64,000 bases of DNA from the NCBI GenBank assembly GCA_963556195.1, contig OY744528.1, positions 58,547,082-58,611,081 of the forward strand, read 5' to 3'. Positions 43,280 to 54,964 of this stretch are shown here, piece by piece. This DNA is from Sepiola atlantica (lineage: Eukaryota > Mollusca > Cephalopoda > Sepiida > Sepiolidae). The position numbers and the translations under genes are program-made. The stretch's first letter is position 1. Every line of letters begins with the position of its first letter. The notes under the pieces were generated by a model. That model had not been told where the DNA came from. It did not search any database and saw only the letters and a list, made by a program, of their open reading frames with translations.

Positions 43280-43640
43280 ACTGCTGTTACTACATTACCA
43301 CAAATTCATTCTAAAAGATCGTACTATTTGATATTTCCATATTCTGTAATAATTTCTAGATTTTTATTGTTGATATATATTTTTTTTTAATTAAATACAA
43401 TTTAGATACATGTTTATTTTATTATATTTTATATTTTTCAATATTTTGGAACCATTCAATTTTATTTGTAATAATAAGAAGAAAAAAGTAGTGAAGAAAT
43501 ATTACACACGTGTTCGCAACCTGTAAATAAGTTTTAAAAAACTTGTTAAACATTTCTTTGTGATAATCTTTAAGTTTACTTGCTAACTGATAGTAATCCG
43601 AAAAAAATGCTAACAAAAGGTGGAGCATTGGTCTGAAGTT
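43280..43640. other. No recognised feature
   Basis: Unassigned A+T-rich sequence. Confidence 0.5.
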
Positions 43641-43644
43641 CTGT

Positions 43645-43960
43645 TTCTATGGCTACGAGCAAAGTGTAGTATCTGTTTTGATACTACTCTTCGCGTTGTC
43701 TGTCCTCGATCAGTGAAGGAGAAATCATTTGAAACTGAAGCAATTTTTTTTTATTTTGGTTCCAATCCAGAGTGCCCTTTTGTGGGGAGCTGGAGTTTCC
43801 TACATTAAATACAGACATAGTGTCTAACTTTGCCTTCGTGGGGAAACAAGTAAATAGAGGCAAACGTTTATTTATGAAAATCAGATCTTTATATTTTCGG
43901 ACGGCAACAAATCATTGTAATAACTGGTGTAACTGGTGTTTCTTTCTAATTGTTCTATAA
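43645..43960 (+). repeat. U2-headed repeat family, copy at 43.6 kb
   Basis: Head ATGGCTACGAGCAAAGTGTA then GTATCTGTTTTGATACTACT, followed by CGATCAGTGAAGGAGAAATC, a GTTCCAATCCAGAGTGCCC block, GTGGGGAGCTGGAGTTTCC and GTGTCTAACTTTGCCTTCG then CAAGTAAATAG. The order is colinear with 7423-7620, and the head contains U2-like GTGTAGTATCTGTT. Confidence 0.75.
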
Positions 43961-44282
43961 ATATGAAAGCCTGCCTATTGTCAATGCTAGTTTAGCATTG
44001 AAAGATTATACTACCGGAGATTGATTAAAAAATGGGATCGGTTATTTGAACCATCCGTAACTACAAACTTTCGACTTTCATAAACATCGAAAAACGTCGA
44101 AAAAAATGGCTAACTTTGATCATTGCAGAGTTACTTCCCTGGAAGTTTGGATTTTCATTCAGGGGAGGCAACCATTTTGAAAAGTAATGTGAAAAACTAG
44201 GTTTATCAACCCATTGTTACCCATTCCTTTTACCGTTTCTTTTAATTTCTTGTAAGAAAATATTTACCCGGTCTTATAATAC

Positions 44283-44976
44283 ATTAGGACTCTATGCTAG
44301 TTGATCCCCCTCCCCCGAAAAAAATGAGATTCTACATTTTTTTGATGATTAATTCCTTCACAGTGATACTGTTTTAATTTGCGACAACCTATACCTAATG
44401 GTGTATGTTACTTAAATAAATATATTATTTGTTATTTATACATATGTAATTTATTTCATTTGACAATTGTTTTGTTACAAAATATTATAGAAATAGGTCT
44501 TATAATCCATGCCAATATAAGCTCCATTTACAAAACTTGACAGTAAGAATAAAAAAATTAAAAGTAGTTTAATTAACTCCCCACTTTCCGACCAGATAGC
44601 GTTTGAACGACATGTAACCATTTCAATTTTATTGGGAAGAGGGGATCTGTTACCATCTGGACTTAGTTAGTGGTAGTGTTAAAGGGGGCTATGTAAATTT
44701 ATTATTTTACCACCAAGTATCTAAGTCTATTTCTTAGAAATTGTGGACTTTGACATACTCTTAAAATGTTATCCGGTTACCAACTTCTGACCCAGAAGTA
44801 GTTGATCATTTTACGTTAAATTTATATGCAAAACTGATCACCGCTCTAAATTTTAAAATAAGTGTTTTCTTTTTGATTTTTTAAATTGTTTACCACCAAT
44901 TTTTTTGCATGTAATCGACAAAAAAATGTAGAATCTCATTTTGGGGTGAGGGGTGGGGTAGCATAGAGTCCTCATG
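44283..44976. mobile_element. Foldback element with ~60-bp inverted arms
   Basis: Left arm 44283-44346 (GGACTCTATGCTAG, CCCCTCCCCC, AATGAGATTCTACATTTTTT) and right arm 44917-44976 are imperfect reverse complements. The interior has no ORF. 44797-44942 resembles 62278-62412 in the same orientation (AAATTTATATGCAAAACTGATC, AGAATCTCATTTT), so this is a dispersed family. Confidence 0.75.
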
Positions 44977-45084
44977 TAGTCCATAAGAACTTATACACTC
45001 TTCAGAACTTTGACATTTTCCATTTTATACTTTTATCTCCAATTTAAATGTATCCTTTATTGTATTACTAGTAGTGCTACCAAG

Positions 45085-46485
45085 GTTAAAGTAGCTCATA
45101 TGAAAACGAAATCATTGCTCATGATGGAGTTGCTGGCATTCAAAGCTTTAACTATACTATGAAATCTTACTCTCACATCAACATTGAAGAGAACATCGAC
45201 TTGCACATCTACAGAAACATCTGTGGATGTGCAAGTCGTACTATCATAGACGACTAACAAAAAACATCAAAGCAAAATAGTTGCATAGCAGGAAGAGAAT
45301 TTGAGATATTAGGAAAATGAGAGAGCAGTTAAATAAAGAATTTGGGGTGAACATTCATTACAAATATGTACCGTCTGATAACAACCCAGCCGTTTTCTTT
45401 CTTGTGGTATCACTCTAGAAAACTTTAAACAGAGACTGGATATATGGGCTTACTTGGATAATTGAAGAACCACAGAAGTAGTTTGAACCCTCTGAGTCCT
45501 GGGAACAAGTGTCACGTGGAAAATGTTTTCCTTAATACATTGACTGAATCGTTCTCCATCATAATTTATGTAATCGTAGGCTGATTTTATCTAGCTCCAA
45601 AAGTTAACCAACAGATGACATCGAAGTTTCAAATGAAAATATCTTTTATCAATCTGTGTTGAAAAAAGAAATCAGTCTTTATAAAGGATGGCATGCAACC
45701 TGCTCTGGTCGGTGTACTGGCTCCAATTTCCACCAGGTGGAGCTAAATTATTTGTGTTCTGTGAGAAGAAGTCCAACGATTTTTGGTTCCTTGCCATAGC
45801 TTTTGCTTGGCTGGAGGTTAATCAGTCAATTAGAATATGTGGTTGCTACAAACCGATTCCATGTTCTCAAACTTCAATAAGTTATGTAGTGCGCCATCCT
45901 TTATATTCAAATTTATAAACAGATACAAACGAGTAAAATGGCAGTCTGAACTCAATCAGCTAAAACATACTTGATCAGAATTAGGCAATTACAAATATTT
46001 GCCAAGGAGATTGCTTACTTAATGATTCTGCTAACAAAGAAACTCCCTTACAAGTGGAGAATCTTAATGTTTTCATTGATTCTGATGAGAATTTGAGAGC
46101 AGATTGCAGAATTGCCAATTCTTCGAGTAAAAGATTAGATTTTGTCTATGCTATTTTAATTGTCAAACATCACCCTCTTACAAAATTTCTAATAATTTAT
46201 AGCCGTCATCAATGAATACATTTGGGTATTGGCATAACATAGACCAAATTGAGATATTGGGTTCAGTGGGTGAGTCAGTTTGTGAAGACAGTAATACCTA
46301 ACTCCATTCCAATATACTGGCATTGGTTACCTAACTGTTGCACTTGTAGAAAATTTTATAGCCTTGCATTCAAATGCCCTGAGTTGACAAATTTGCCAAA
46401 ACAAAAAACAGAATGAGGTTGAGTCCATTCTAATATACTGGTGTTATATTCACATATTTTGCCCCATAAAGCATGAAAGGAAGAA
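45085..46485 (+). pseudogene. BEL/Pao pol remnant A (RNase H end + integrase start)
   Basis: Frames that keep shifting give, in order: KVAHMKTKSLLMMELLAF (RNase H start), VNIHYKYVPSDNNPA and ITLENFKQRLD (RNase H to integrase link), LNVFIDSDENLRADCRIANS, HHPLTKFLIIYSRHQ, a Cys-x2-Cys zone (CTCRKFYSLAFKCPELTNLP), then PF-YTGV-FT (first catalytic block, Asp not visible). This order is diagnostic of BEL/Pao pol. Numerous stops and frameshifts. A 19-bp hairpin (45197-45238) lies within it. Confidence 0.8.
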
Positions 46486-46489
46486 TAGG

Positions 46490-47645
46490 GGACTTGTTGA
46501 CACATGTTCCCCTATGCACAAAAAGCAGGGCGCAATTCGCCAAAAGCGAACATACACTAAAAATGGGACAGGAAGTTGTCTAGACATTCAAAGGCCGAGA
46601 ATAGCAAAATCAGCCCACTCAGTTTGTGGTGGGCAGATGTATCAACCAATCAAATTGAACGAAAGGCTGTTGCTATGTAAAGGAGGGCCCTCCAAGAGAA
46701 ATAGCAGGAAAAAGTCAGGAACTTCCTTCCTGCCTTTTTCCTGCTATTTAGGAGAGGGTTTTGGGCACCGCTGTCATATCGAAACAATTTATCCCTGCAC
46801 ATGAAAAAAAAGTGGAATTCGAAATTTAACGACTAAAAAAATACAGCGACGATTCTTACCGCTGTCTATCGGACACCAAAAGGAAAAACCTTGTCCGACA
46901 AACTTGACTATGGTTGACAAGTTAACATTAACCTCTCTGGATTTGAGATTACGTATATCTCGGGACATTAAAAAATGCTCCGTGAACGATGGACCTCAGA
47001 ATCAAAATTCTGTTATAATATCATTCCTTCAGTCAACGCGAAAAGGTATGTGCATAGAAAAAAAAAAAGAATTCCATATTAATTCGTCCTAAATTGAACT
47101 TTCATATTTTTTTTCTGTCTTGTCATATAAATGATCCGATACAAACGTCCACCACAGTTTTAACAAATCCTGCCCCCCTAATTTGTTTTCTTGAAACACG
47201 TAAAGAAAAGGAATTTCATATTTATTCTGTCCAAAACCAACGAGCCTTCATAATTGCTAAAATTTGACTCTTAATTTTATATCCTTACTGATCAACTCTC
47301 TCGGACTTAACCAGACCAGATCTATATCAAGAACTCCCCTTGAACGGAGAAAAACTATCAGTTGATCATTTAAATAAATAAACACTTGTTATGTTTGTTT
47401 AATTTGTCTTTTGCTGATTTTTGCAAGTGTATTATTTTCTTTATGTTTATAATTTGTGATGCAAATGTGTCTCGTTTCCTCTCAATACATTTACCTGATT
47501 ATCTCCCTTTCATCGGTTTATTGGCAAAAATAAATTAAAAGTTTTATTTCACTAACGGCAAGTGTAACATGCCACTTGCTGGCGCTGGATAAAACAATGG
47601 ATGGGAGACGCATGGTGCGAGAGGACGGAGGTTTTCCAACCTTAC
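46490..47645. other. Insertion between the two BEL/Pao remnants
   Basis: Unrelated ~1.15-kb segment. It starts with the inverted pair AGGGGAC/GTTCCCCT (46488-46515) and contains a 23-bp foldback at 46699-46749. Frames of 96 and 62 codons are present but unrecognised. Confidence 0.5.
46699..46749. repeat. 23-bp hairpin, one mismatch
   Basis: Arms 46699-46721 and 46727-46749 around CTTCC; the arm begins AAATAGCAGGAAAAAG. Confidence 0.92.
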
Positions 47646-47654
47646 ACATTCTCA

Positions 47655-48620
47655 ACATTCGTGGCTGAGTTACACATTAGTAATGTCAGTGCACATTTAT
47701 AACACTGGCATTGATTACGTGGGTCACGAATAAAAAGATGGAAAATCTAGCAAAATGTATTCATTAATGTTCACATGTATGATGTGAGAGCTCTTCACTT
47801 TGAGCTTGTACCTGATATGAGCGCGCACATTTTCATCCAATCACTGATTCGTTTATTGTTTTGATGCACCACCCAGCCACATCTAAAGTGACAATGCACA
47901 TTCTTTTAATGCAGCTTTACGTTGTGATCACATATAACAGCAGCTAGTTCTCTAATAAACACATAAAATATCATTATTTTCCTCATGGATAATAAAATCT
48001 TGTTTGTTCAAAACGCTGGGCAAATTCAAAATCAGTTATTTTAATCTTTTAACTCTTTTAGCCAACATCTAAAAGGGCAGTGAACTCCAGACCTTTGACC
48101 TACAGATGTTCCACAGTTGTTTATCTGCTTCCTCTGAACTCTAACTACTTCATTCATATGACACACCCAGTTTGATTACTGAATCTTTCCTTGGAAGTAC
48201 CTTTGGCATATAGAGAAGAATCGATGACAAAATTACAAGACATGACATGAGGAATATTTGCTAAGACTAATGGAAAGTTGCAAGGATTTGCATGAAATTG
48301 AATTTCACAACAAAATCAATCCCAATGATGTAATCATCATCAAGAATCCGGCCAAGGCCTTTCTGGAAGTTGGGGGGCAGACAAGTAACTATTTAGTGGT
48401 AACGTTCACAAGGTTTGTTCTGCTTGAAATAAAAGGTGATGAAATACACAGCCTCAATCATTTATACCTTCTGGAGTTATCCTCCACTTATAACTAGTTT
48501 CCTGATACTTTCTAATCTAGATGAGGAATCTGATGAAGATAGAAGATTATAGTGAACATAACATTATGAACCCATCAAAATCTTCAGATGAAATGGCTAG
48601 TTACGGATCTAAAAGGATAA
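47655..48620 (+). pseudogene. BEL/Pao pol remnant B (integrase core + C-terminal domain)
   Basis: Starts with YNTGIDYVGHE then KDGKSSKMYSLMFTC, where D of TGIDY is the first catalytic Asp. Then RALHFELVPDMSAHIFIQSL and a decayed SDNA-type block near 47888. At 48258-48497 comes the C-terminal beta-barrel domain: NPNDVIIIKNPAKAFLEVG and IHSLNHLYLLELSSTYN, where BEL elements read G-D-V-V-L-I-K...N-H-L-Y-P-L-E-L. It overlaps remnant A at the TG(I/V)D block, so it is a second copy or duplicated piece, not a simple continuation. Confidence 0.8.
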
Positions 48621-48699
48621 CAAAATCCATATCTAAACCGGAATACATTTTTATTAACACACACATTCTCTGTAAAATGGTCCAAATAATGCCGGAAAC

Positions 48700-51600
48700 A
48701 TAGAGGTAGTCTACCTGTATATGTTTCTATCAAATAAAACTATTCTGTACACTTTAATGTTGCATACTTTAAACATTTTTATGTAATAAACATAAGTATT
48801 GTAAATTTGAATTTCTTTAAATGATTTCATTCGTTGTATTTTTTGTTTGTTTGTTTGTTGCAAGAGATAACTCCCCTTATATTCTAAGTAACCTGATTGA
48901 ATGGCCTCCAGACACTTCTCATTGATCAATCACTAAGCACTTAATTTGGTAGGGAAAGGGCGAAGGCCTATTTTGCCATTTGTGCAAGCAAACACTGAAC
49001 AGCTCAGATAAGTGAACTTTTAATTTGAGCTGGGGACACTTGTTTACAAGCTATTCGTTTATAGTATCATTTTTAATAAATATTATTCATTTCTGTCTTG
49101 TATTCGCCTTTTTTTCATTACACTTGAATTTCTGATCCGTTTCTTTTTGTTCTTTTCCTTTTTGTTAATTGCATTTTTTTAATGAAACTTCATTTGTTTC
49201 ATCTTTGAATCTTGCTTTGACTTTCCTTTCTAATCTAGGGTTTATTCTTCCATCGGTTAAGTGACCGACTTTATGTTAGAAGTTAACACAAGCACAGAAT
49301 GATACATTAGTTATTTTGTTGGAATATATCATCTATTTTGCTTGGATATAATTGATTATTGGTCTGAAATTGCATTTCTTGTCATGAAATAAAAAAGTTA
49401 TACTTTGCTAATAAGAACTTCTTTTCATAATTTTTCTATGTTGGCCATTTTATTTTTCACAATTAATATTATGAATATGTTTTCACTGTTTGCAATTTTG
49501 CTTTTGAATCGTTAAATTCTGTTTGTGCATAAAAAAGAATTAATTTATTTTTTGTGTGTATGAACACACAAAAAACTTTTTGAAAAATACAAACCTTTTT
49601 AGCGGAACAAAATAATATAGCCGCCATTGATTAAAACATTGAATTAAAGTTGCATTCTAAATACTTTAAAAAAGTAAATTATAATTAGGACAAGAAAATA
49701 CAATTCCAGATCAACAATCAATTTTATCCAAAATTTGGACAATATTTGGCAGGCGAGATAAGTGAGATATTCCATTAGTGGAATATAGTAAAATTGAACA
49801 TACATTTCTATTGAATCTGATTTTGAAAAACATTATTCTTTTGGTTCCAAATTTGATTAATCTGTTTCAATGTTACCCTTTTTTGGCTTTTCAATTGTTG
49901 AAGAAAATATACAAACAAGAGAACACGGATTAGATTTGCATTATATAAGTTTATTTAATTTAACGGTCATAACAGATGGTTTCACTATACATTTAAGATA
50001 GACATTCATAAATATTGCCAAAACAATTTAATACTTTGGTTTTTGGATCTTCTCTTTTGGCCAGTCAATAATTCAAACTGGAATGCTCGCTCGCTTGTTA
50101 ACTATAGCAGCTTTCTTTAGGGGACTTTCCTTTTGGCTTTTTCGCTTCTTCGTTCAGTGCTCGAAAGATATTTGCATATAAGTAAGAATGAATTTCTATG
50201 TTAGTTGAAGAGTTGACATGAAACGCAACCGTGTCTCTTCGTTTTTATGATCCGGATCAACTTCCATGAAATACAGACACGAATTATTGCAAAATAAAAA
50301 TTGAAGAAAAAAATATAATTAAAGAGGAAGATTTGGGATGAGATATAAATGAGTTTGGTAGAAGAATGAAGACAGAGAAAAGGAGAGGCAATAATGGTTT
50401 GTAGAAGAGGGTGGCCGGGATTGGGTTCGGGAAAAGAGGAAGGAGAAGATAGGGAGAGGGACGGAATAAGTGAGAAAGAGAGGAGAAGGGGTGGAAAGAT
50501 AAGAATTATGGATGAGGAGGGGAAGAATAGGGGGGTATAGGAGAAGAATAGGAGGATAAAAGAATGGAAGGACCGATTTAAGTGTCAGTTTGTTTTTGTT
50601 ATGTTGGCTAAAATATTTTTAGAGAAGATTTACCAAAAGACAAATTAAATTGGTTTGACTGGTGAAAACTGAAATATTCTTCAAGAAAATTAACAAAGGG
50701 GAAAAGGAGAAAAAAGAAAAAAAAGAGCAGCAACAGCAAAATCAAAAGATAATTTAAAAAAAAAGCTGAGAAAATGAACCAATCAACCGAGTAAATTGCT
50801 GTGATAATAGTCAAATGTTGGAGGGTCTCTTTTTTTTAATTGTTTTTTTTTCTTTTTTTTTTGGGGGGGGGTGTGCTTGTTGTTTGTGTCTTTAAAAATA
50901 ACTATTTGAAGTTCAAAGAAAAGTTGGAAGATGGGGCTGTGGGTCTGGCGGTGGGGGAGAGGAAAACAGACAACCAAATAAAATTGTTACTAATTAAGGA
51001 TGCTACTTCATTTTTTCAACAGAAAAGAAAGCTTTAAAATGGAAAGTGAAGACTACATAGCAGAGAGAAGAATGCTGAGCTTGTATTAAAGGTTAAAAGA
51101 ATACAAGAAAATGCCTTATGTTTTTCATTATCAATAAAACCGTATTTAAACCTGAAAATCTACCACCGGGTACTTCAGTTAGTCAATGTTTTTGGTAATT
51201 TTAAAAAATCTGAGTTTTTTGTTTGACTTGAAAAAACTCAGTCCATCAAATTTTACCATGACCAACGAACGAAGTCAAAATAGTGCCATAAAGAATTTTA
51301 AAAGAGAAAAAGGATTTTTTTAAATACCCCCTCCCCCGGTTTTAAGTAACAAAAATGATAAAGTAAAGAAAAAGAATAAATATTCTACAAAATGTCAAAG
51401 AAGTTTGGCCATTAGTTTTATTTTTCATTCCATCATCTCATTCAGTTTTATTCCAATATTTTTCTTTTTAAATTTTATTTTGTTTTAATATATATATATA
51501 TAGTGGAATTTTGCAAAGGATATTTGCTATATCATAAAAAAATCTATTGCTAAAAAATAAATATATTTTCTGAATTATTCATATGTAATTTCGTATTTTA
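48700..51600. other. No recognised feature (2.9 kb)
   Basis: A+T-rich sequence without credible ORFs. 50340-50540 is a G/A-rich tract (GGAGAAGATAGGGAGAGGGA style). Poly(T)-poly(G) at ~50840-50870. Confidence 0.5.
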
Positions 51601-51625
51601 ACTCCTGACAAAATTTCTATTTTTA

Positions 51626-51664
51626 AAATATTTAATGAAAATAACTAATTTTCATTAAATATTT
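51626..51664. repeat. Perfect 17-bp hairpin
   Basis: AAATATTTAATGAAAAT (51626-51642) and its complement (51648-51664) around AACTA. Confidence 0.92.
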
Positions 51665-51669
51665 TTATT

Positions 51670-53020
51670 TTCAAGTAACAAACGCCTGAAATAAAAAATC
51701 TATTTTCCTTCAGATATATTGATGTAATTGTAGTTAATATAAAATAAATAATGAAAACACACACACATCTAAATACTTAGTAATACCAAATGTTTCTTTT
51801 TGTGTATAGAAACGCCCATACCATTCAGGATTTAAGATTTTTCAACAACAAAGTTTGGATTAGAAGAGAGTGAGAGAGCTTACAAATAATCGTATCAGTT
51901 TTGGGTGATTCTTGAGATGACAATCCTCGGTAACTACAATAAATCTGATTGCAGTAATTTTATATCATGTCATTGTGTAGAAAGGTAATATTCAAAGTTT
52001 TAGTAAAAACATACACACAGTTAATTTTTTTATTTAAGATTTTTAAACTGAAGCTAGCAGGCAGCAACCATTCTGAAAAGTTAACTGATCAAGTTATCTT
52101 TTCTTCCCAATTAATTTTATCTTTGTTTCATATAATAAACATCTAAGATGGTAGCAATTTATGAGTTCTTTTCGAAAGATAACAAAATTTGAAAATCTTA
52201 AATGCAAACAAGCTCCTACCTTTGTTTATTTTGATATAATTTTGCGAGAAAAAAACAGTTAAATGATTAATTAGACATAAGCTTTAAACACGATGAGTTT
52301 GAAAAACTTTAAATATATTTGCAGCAGTGGAAAATTGAAGAGAATTTTTCCATCTGTTTTATGAAACAATAAACTCAATATTATTAGGTGTTACATTAAT
52401 GACAGGAAAGTTACCGAGAAGGATTACATTTGCTAACTTATCAATGGTTGAGATTTCTTCAGATAAATACAGACTAAAAGATACGGAAATAAGGGATAAC
52501 TGGTAGATTTCGTTTTTGCTTTAAATATTTCTTGCAAATAAATATAAAATATCCACTTGTTTTTTTTTAAAATTCTATCAGGATTGGATGACAAACATTT
52601 TTAACAATTTTTATTTCGTTGATACGGATGAAGACAATCAAATGTTTTTTACGAAACATTATTCTGTATTTTCACCTAACATCGTAAAAGCGCCGGACGG
52701 TGCCAAACGAATACTTTGTGATTTATTGGGAAGGAAACAACAACTAAATACAGAAGAAAATTTTCAGCCTCAATGGTTGGAAATTGAGATTCTTCTCCTT
52801 TAAAAACAAAATATTTCCTGTCAACGAAATAAATAATTCTATACTCATAATTTAAGGCGTATATATGAATATCTTATAATTAAAGTTTCTGTTGAATGTA
52901 AACCTTCAAATCCTAAAATAACACTTACAAATGCCGATGGTACAGTCCAATCGACCCACTAAACCCATTGAAACACAATTTTCTTTTAGCACTTTCTGGA
53001 CTAAAAAACATTTAAAAGCA
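51670..53020. other. No recognised feature; small ORF
   Basis: A 71-codon frame at 52588-52803 has normal composition (FVDTDEDNQMFFTKHYSVFS) but no domain I know. It is preceded by a T-rich tract and CAG-like site and could be a chance frame. Confidence 0.35.
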
Positions 53021-53115
53021 CAAAATTGGAATTCATATCAAATTGTATCATAAAATGTCAAGGATGATTTTAGTCACACAGTAACCAAAATCATATATAT
53101 TTTTTTATTTTTTTA

Positions 53116-53162
53116 CCTATGTACGACGTTTTTTTGAGCTTATGGCTCTCATCAGCGCAGGG
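53116..53162 (-). ncRNA. Hammerhead-like fold, degenerate
   Basis: Minus strand: helix I strand CCCTGCG, CTGATGA, helix II GAGC/GCTC with a CATAA loop, then a run of seven A where GAAA is expected, ACGTC with the GTC triplet, then GTACATAGGTAAAAAA. The flanks CCTGC and ATAGGTAAAAAA match those of the motif at 40728. Loss of the G in GAAA probably kills cleavage. Confidence 0.6.
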
Positions 53163-53220
53163 AAATAACAATCTCAGACGGTCATAGGGCGCAAACCCAG
53201 TTCACAGAGACACCTTGAAA

Positions 53221-53223
<3 letters not shown>

Positions 53224-53267
<44 letters not shown>

Positions 53268-53277
53268 TGTGTGTGTA
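53224..53277. repeat. (TA)n-(TG)n microsatellite
   Basis: About 20 TA units then GCGTGTGTGTGT. Confidence 0.97.
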
Positions 53278-53731
53278 TTTGGTTTGGTGGTTTTGCTTTA
53301 CTCAATATCAAGTTTTCTTCAAATCTTTCTGAATCAAGTTATTATGCTTCAAGTTCTTAATATCTTCAATTATTCATAAATTAATTTGTTTTATCGTCGT
53401 ATATTTTTAACATTAATAGTCTGTAAAGGATAGATACTATTTAACTCATAGATGTAATATTGACAGGTACTACCACTCCAGGGCAGAATAAACCTGGGAG
53501 TAATGGTAGTGTGCAGAGCCACACTAGCCAAAGCTCCCAAATTGGGGCTTCATCACCGGATATAGTTTAATGACCTACATAATGTGTACATATCTCATAT
53601 ATATATATATATATATACTCCCACTCACTTGTTATACATGATTTGGGTTATTGAGTGACTAAAATCATACATGATATTTTATGATACGATTTGTTTGATA
53701 TGAATCCTAATTCTGGCCTGGCAGTAATGTC

Positions 53732-53761
53732 AGCATATATATATATATATATATATATATA
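53732..53761. repeat. (TA)n microsatellite
   Basis: Fifteen TA units ending 9 bases before the next hammerhead-like fold. Confidence 0.95.
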
Positions 53762-53770
53762 CTTTTTTCC

Positions 53771-53824
53771 GCACATGCTGATGAAGGAAAATGTTTATTT
53801 TCTAAAAATCTTGTTTCTTTGTGC
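53771..53824 (+). ncRNA. Hammerhead-like fold, second architecture
   Basis: Helix I GCACA (53771-53775) pairs with TGTGC (53820-53824). The core CTGATGA is at 53778-53784. Helix II is a perfect 6-bp GAAAAT/ATTTTC with GTTT loop (53787-53802). TAAA replaces GAAA, then helix III AAA/TTT around TCTTG, and a TTC triplet of the NUH class. One base (T for G in GAAA) separates it from the consensus. Confidence 0.55.
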
Positions 53825-53883
53825 TTTAAATCTTTGAACAAATAAAAATAAAGAAATCTTTAATTGTTTTAAATGCAAGATAT

Positions 53884-53884
<1 letters not shown>

Positions 53885-53934
<50 letters not shown>
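53885..53934. repeat. (TA)n microsatellite
   Basis: About 25 TA units. Confidence 0.97.
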
Positions 53935-53937
<3 letters not shown>

Positions 53938-53939
53938 GG

Positions 53940-54914
53940 AATACATGATTTTGAAGTCAACTCAAAATCAATAAAGTTTTTATTTATTCATATAGTATGT
54001 TTTTTTCTCTTTGTGTGTAAAACAATGTGTATGTTAATACAGCTAATCCCTAACCAACTGAACCATTTTTTTTACTCTGTAAAATAATGAATTCTGTTCA
54101 ACTATATAATCGTTGCCGTGGCATAAAAAAACAAACTAAGCTTTAGAAGAGAAAGAAAATAAGTGGAAAATAGAAACTGTATTTCAATTTCTATGAATTA
54201 GTATAAACACATCTTGAAGCTGGGATTATCAGTGCTTTGAATGTGAAATGATAAATTTCTGAAAGGAATCGATGACGGCCAAGTCTGGATAGAAATGAGT
54301 GTTGTTGGAGATCAGAGAATTGAAGGGACAGGTCCAGAATACATGTTTTGTTGTTTGTGACCTTCTTCCTGGTATATGACTAATGGCTCTTGAAAGTGGC
54401 CAACGATGGCCAAATTGGAATGAGTGAACAAAACTTGAGTTGCAAAGAAAAGTAAGAATTGAAAGATAAAAAATAATGGTTTCTTGTCATACCACTACAA
54501 CAGAAGTCTTTGTAATTAAAAACCAAAGCGAATTTAGTGGATATCTAGTGAATTCTCCATGTGAACAAATATGTCATAATATGAGAGAAAAAAAGAGTTA
54601 TTTCTTTGTTCCTTCTTGTCTTTGAGTTCATTTTATTGACTAACCGTTAGCACTACTCAACAGTTTTGAACCAGAGAGAAATTGCCATCAGTTTTTGGCT
54701 CTGATAATAATTACTCTTGAAAATGTGTGACGAATTACAAGGATATAATTTGATTAATAGTTAAATATAAATGTGGTCCAAGTTTTCTGATCAGAATCAA
54801 GTATTAGCACATTGATAACAATGTTTTAAGTGAAAATCTCATCAGATTAATTAGTGGTTTGTCTATTTCATTGCATATAAACTTCTTTAGATCATTTAAT
54901 GGCAAAACAATAAG

Positions 54915-54915
<1 letters not shown>
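53940..54915. other. No recognised feature
   Basis: Two GATGGCC-AA segments (54270, 54405: AACGATGGCCAAATTGGAATGAGT versus GATGACGGCCAAGTCTGGA) hint at an old duplication. No ORF. Confidence 0.4.

Positions 54916-54918
<3 letters not shown>

Positions 54919-54960
<42 letters not shown>
54919..54960. repeat. (TA)n microsatellite
   Basis: About 21 TA units. Confidence 0.97.
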
Positions 54961-54963
<3 letters not shown>

Positions 54964-54964
54964 T

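Larger units (their letters stand above)
53024..53710. mobile_element. Inverted-repeat element enclosing a hammerhead-like fold
   Basis: 53024-53095 (GAATTCATATCAAATTGTAT, AAAATGTCAAGGATGATTTT) is the approximate reverse complement of 53637-53708. Inside are the hammerhead-like fold at 53116-53162, a (TA)n-(TG)n tract (53224-53277) and a hairpin-rich stretch at 53465-53560 (CTACCACTCC/GGAGTAATGGTAG). Confidence 0.65.

Noticed and set aside
46514..46804. 96-codon plus frame
   Set aside because: Spans a foldback hairpin, so half its residues come from the inverted arm; no known domain.
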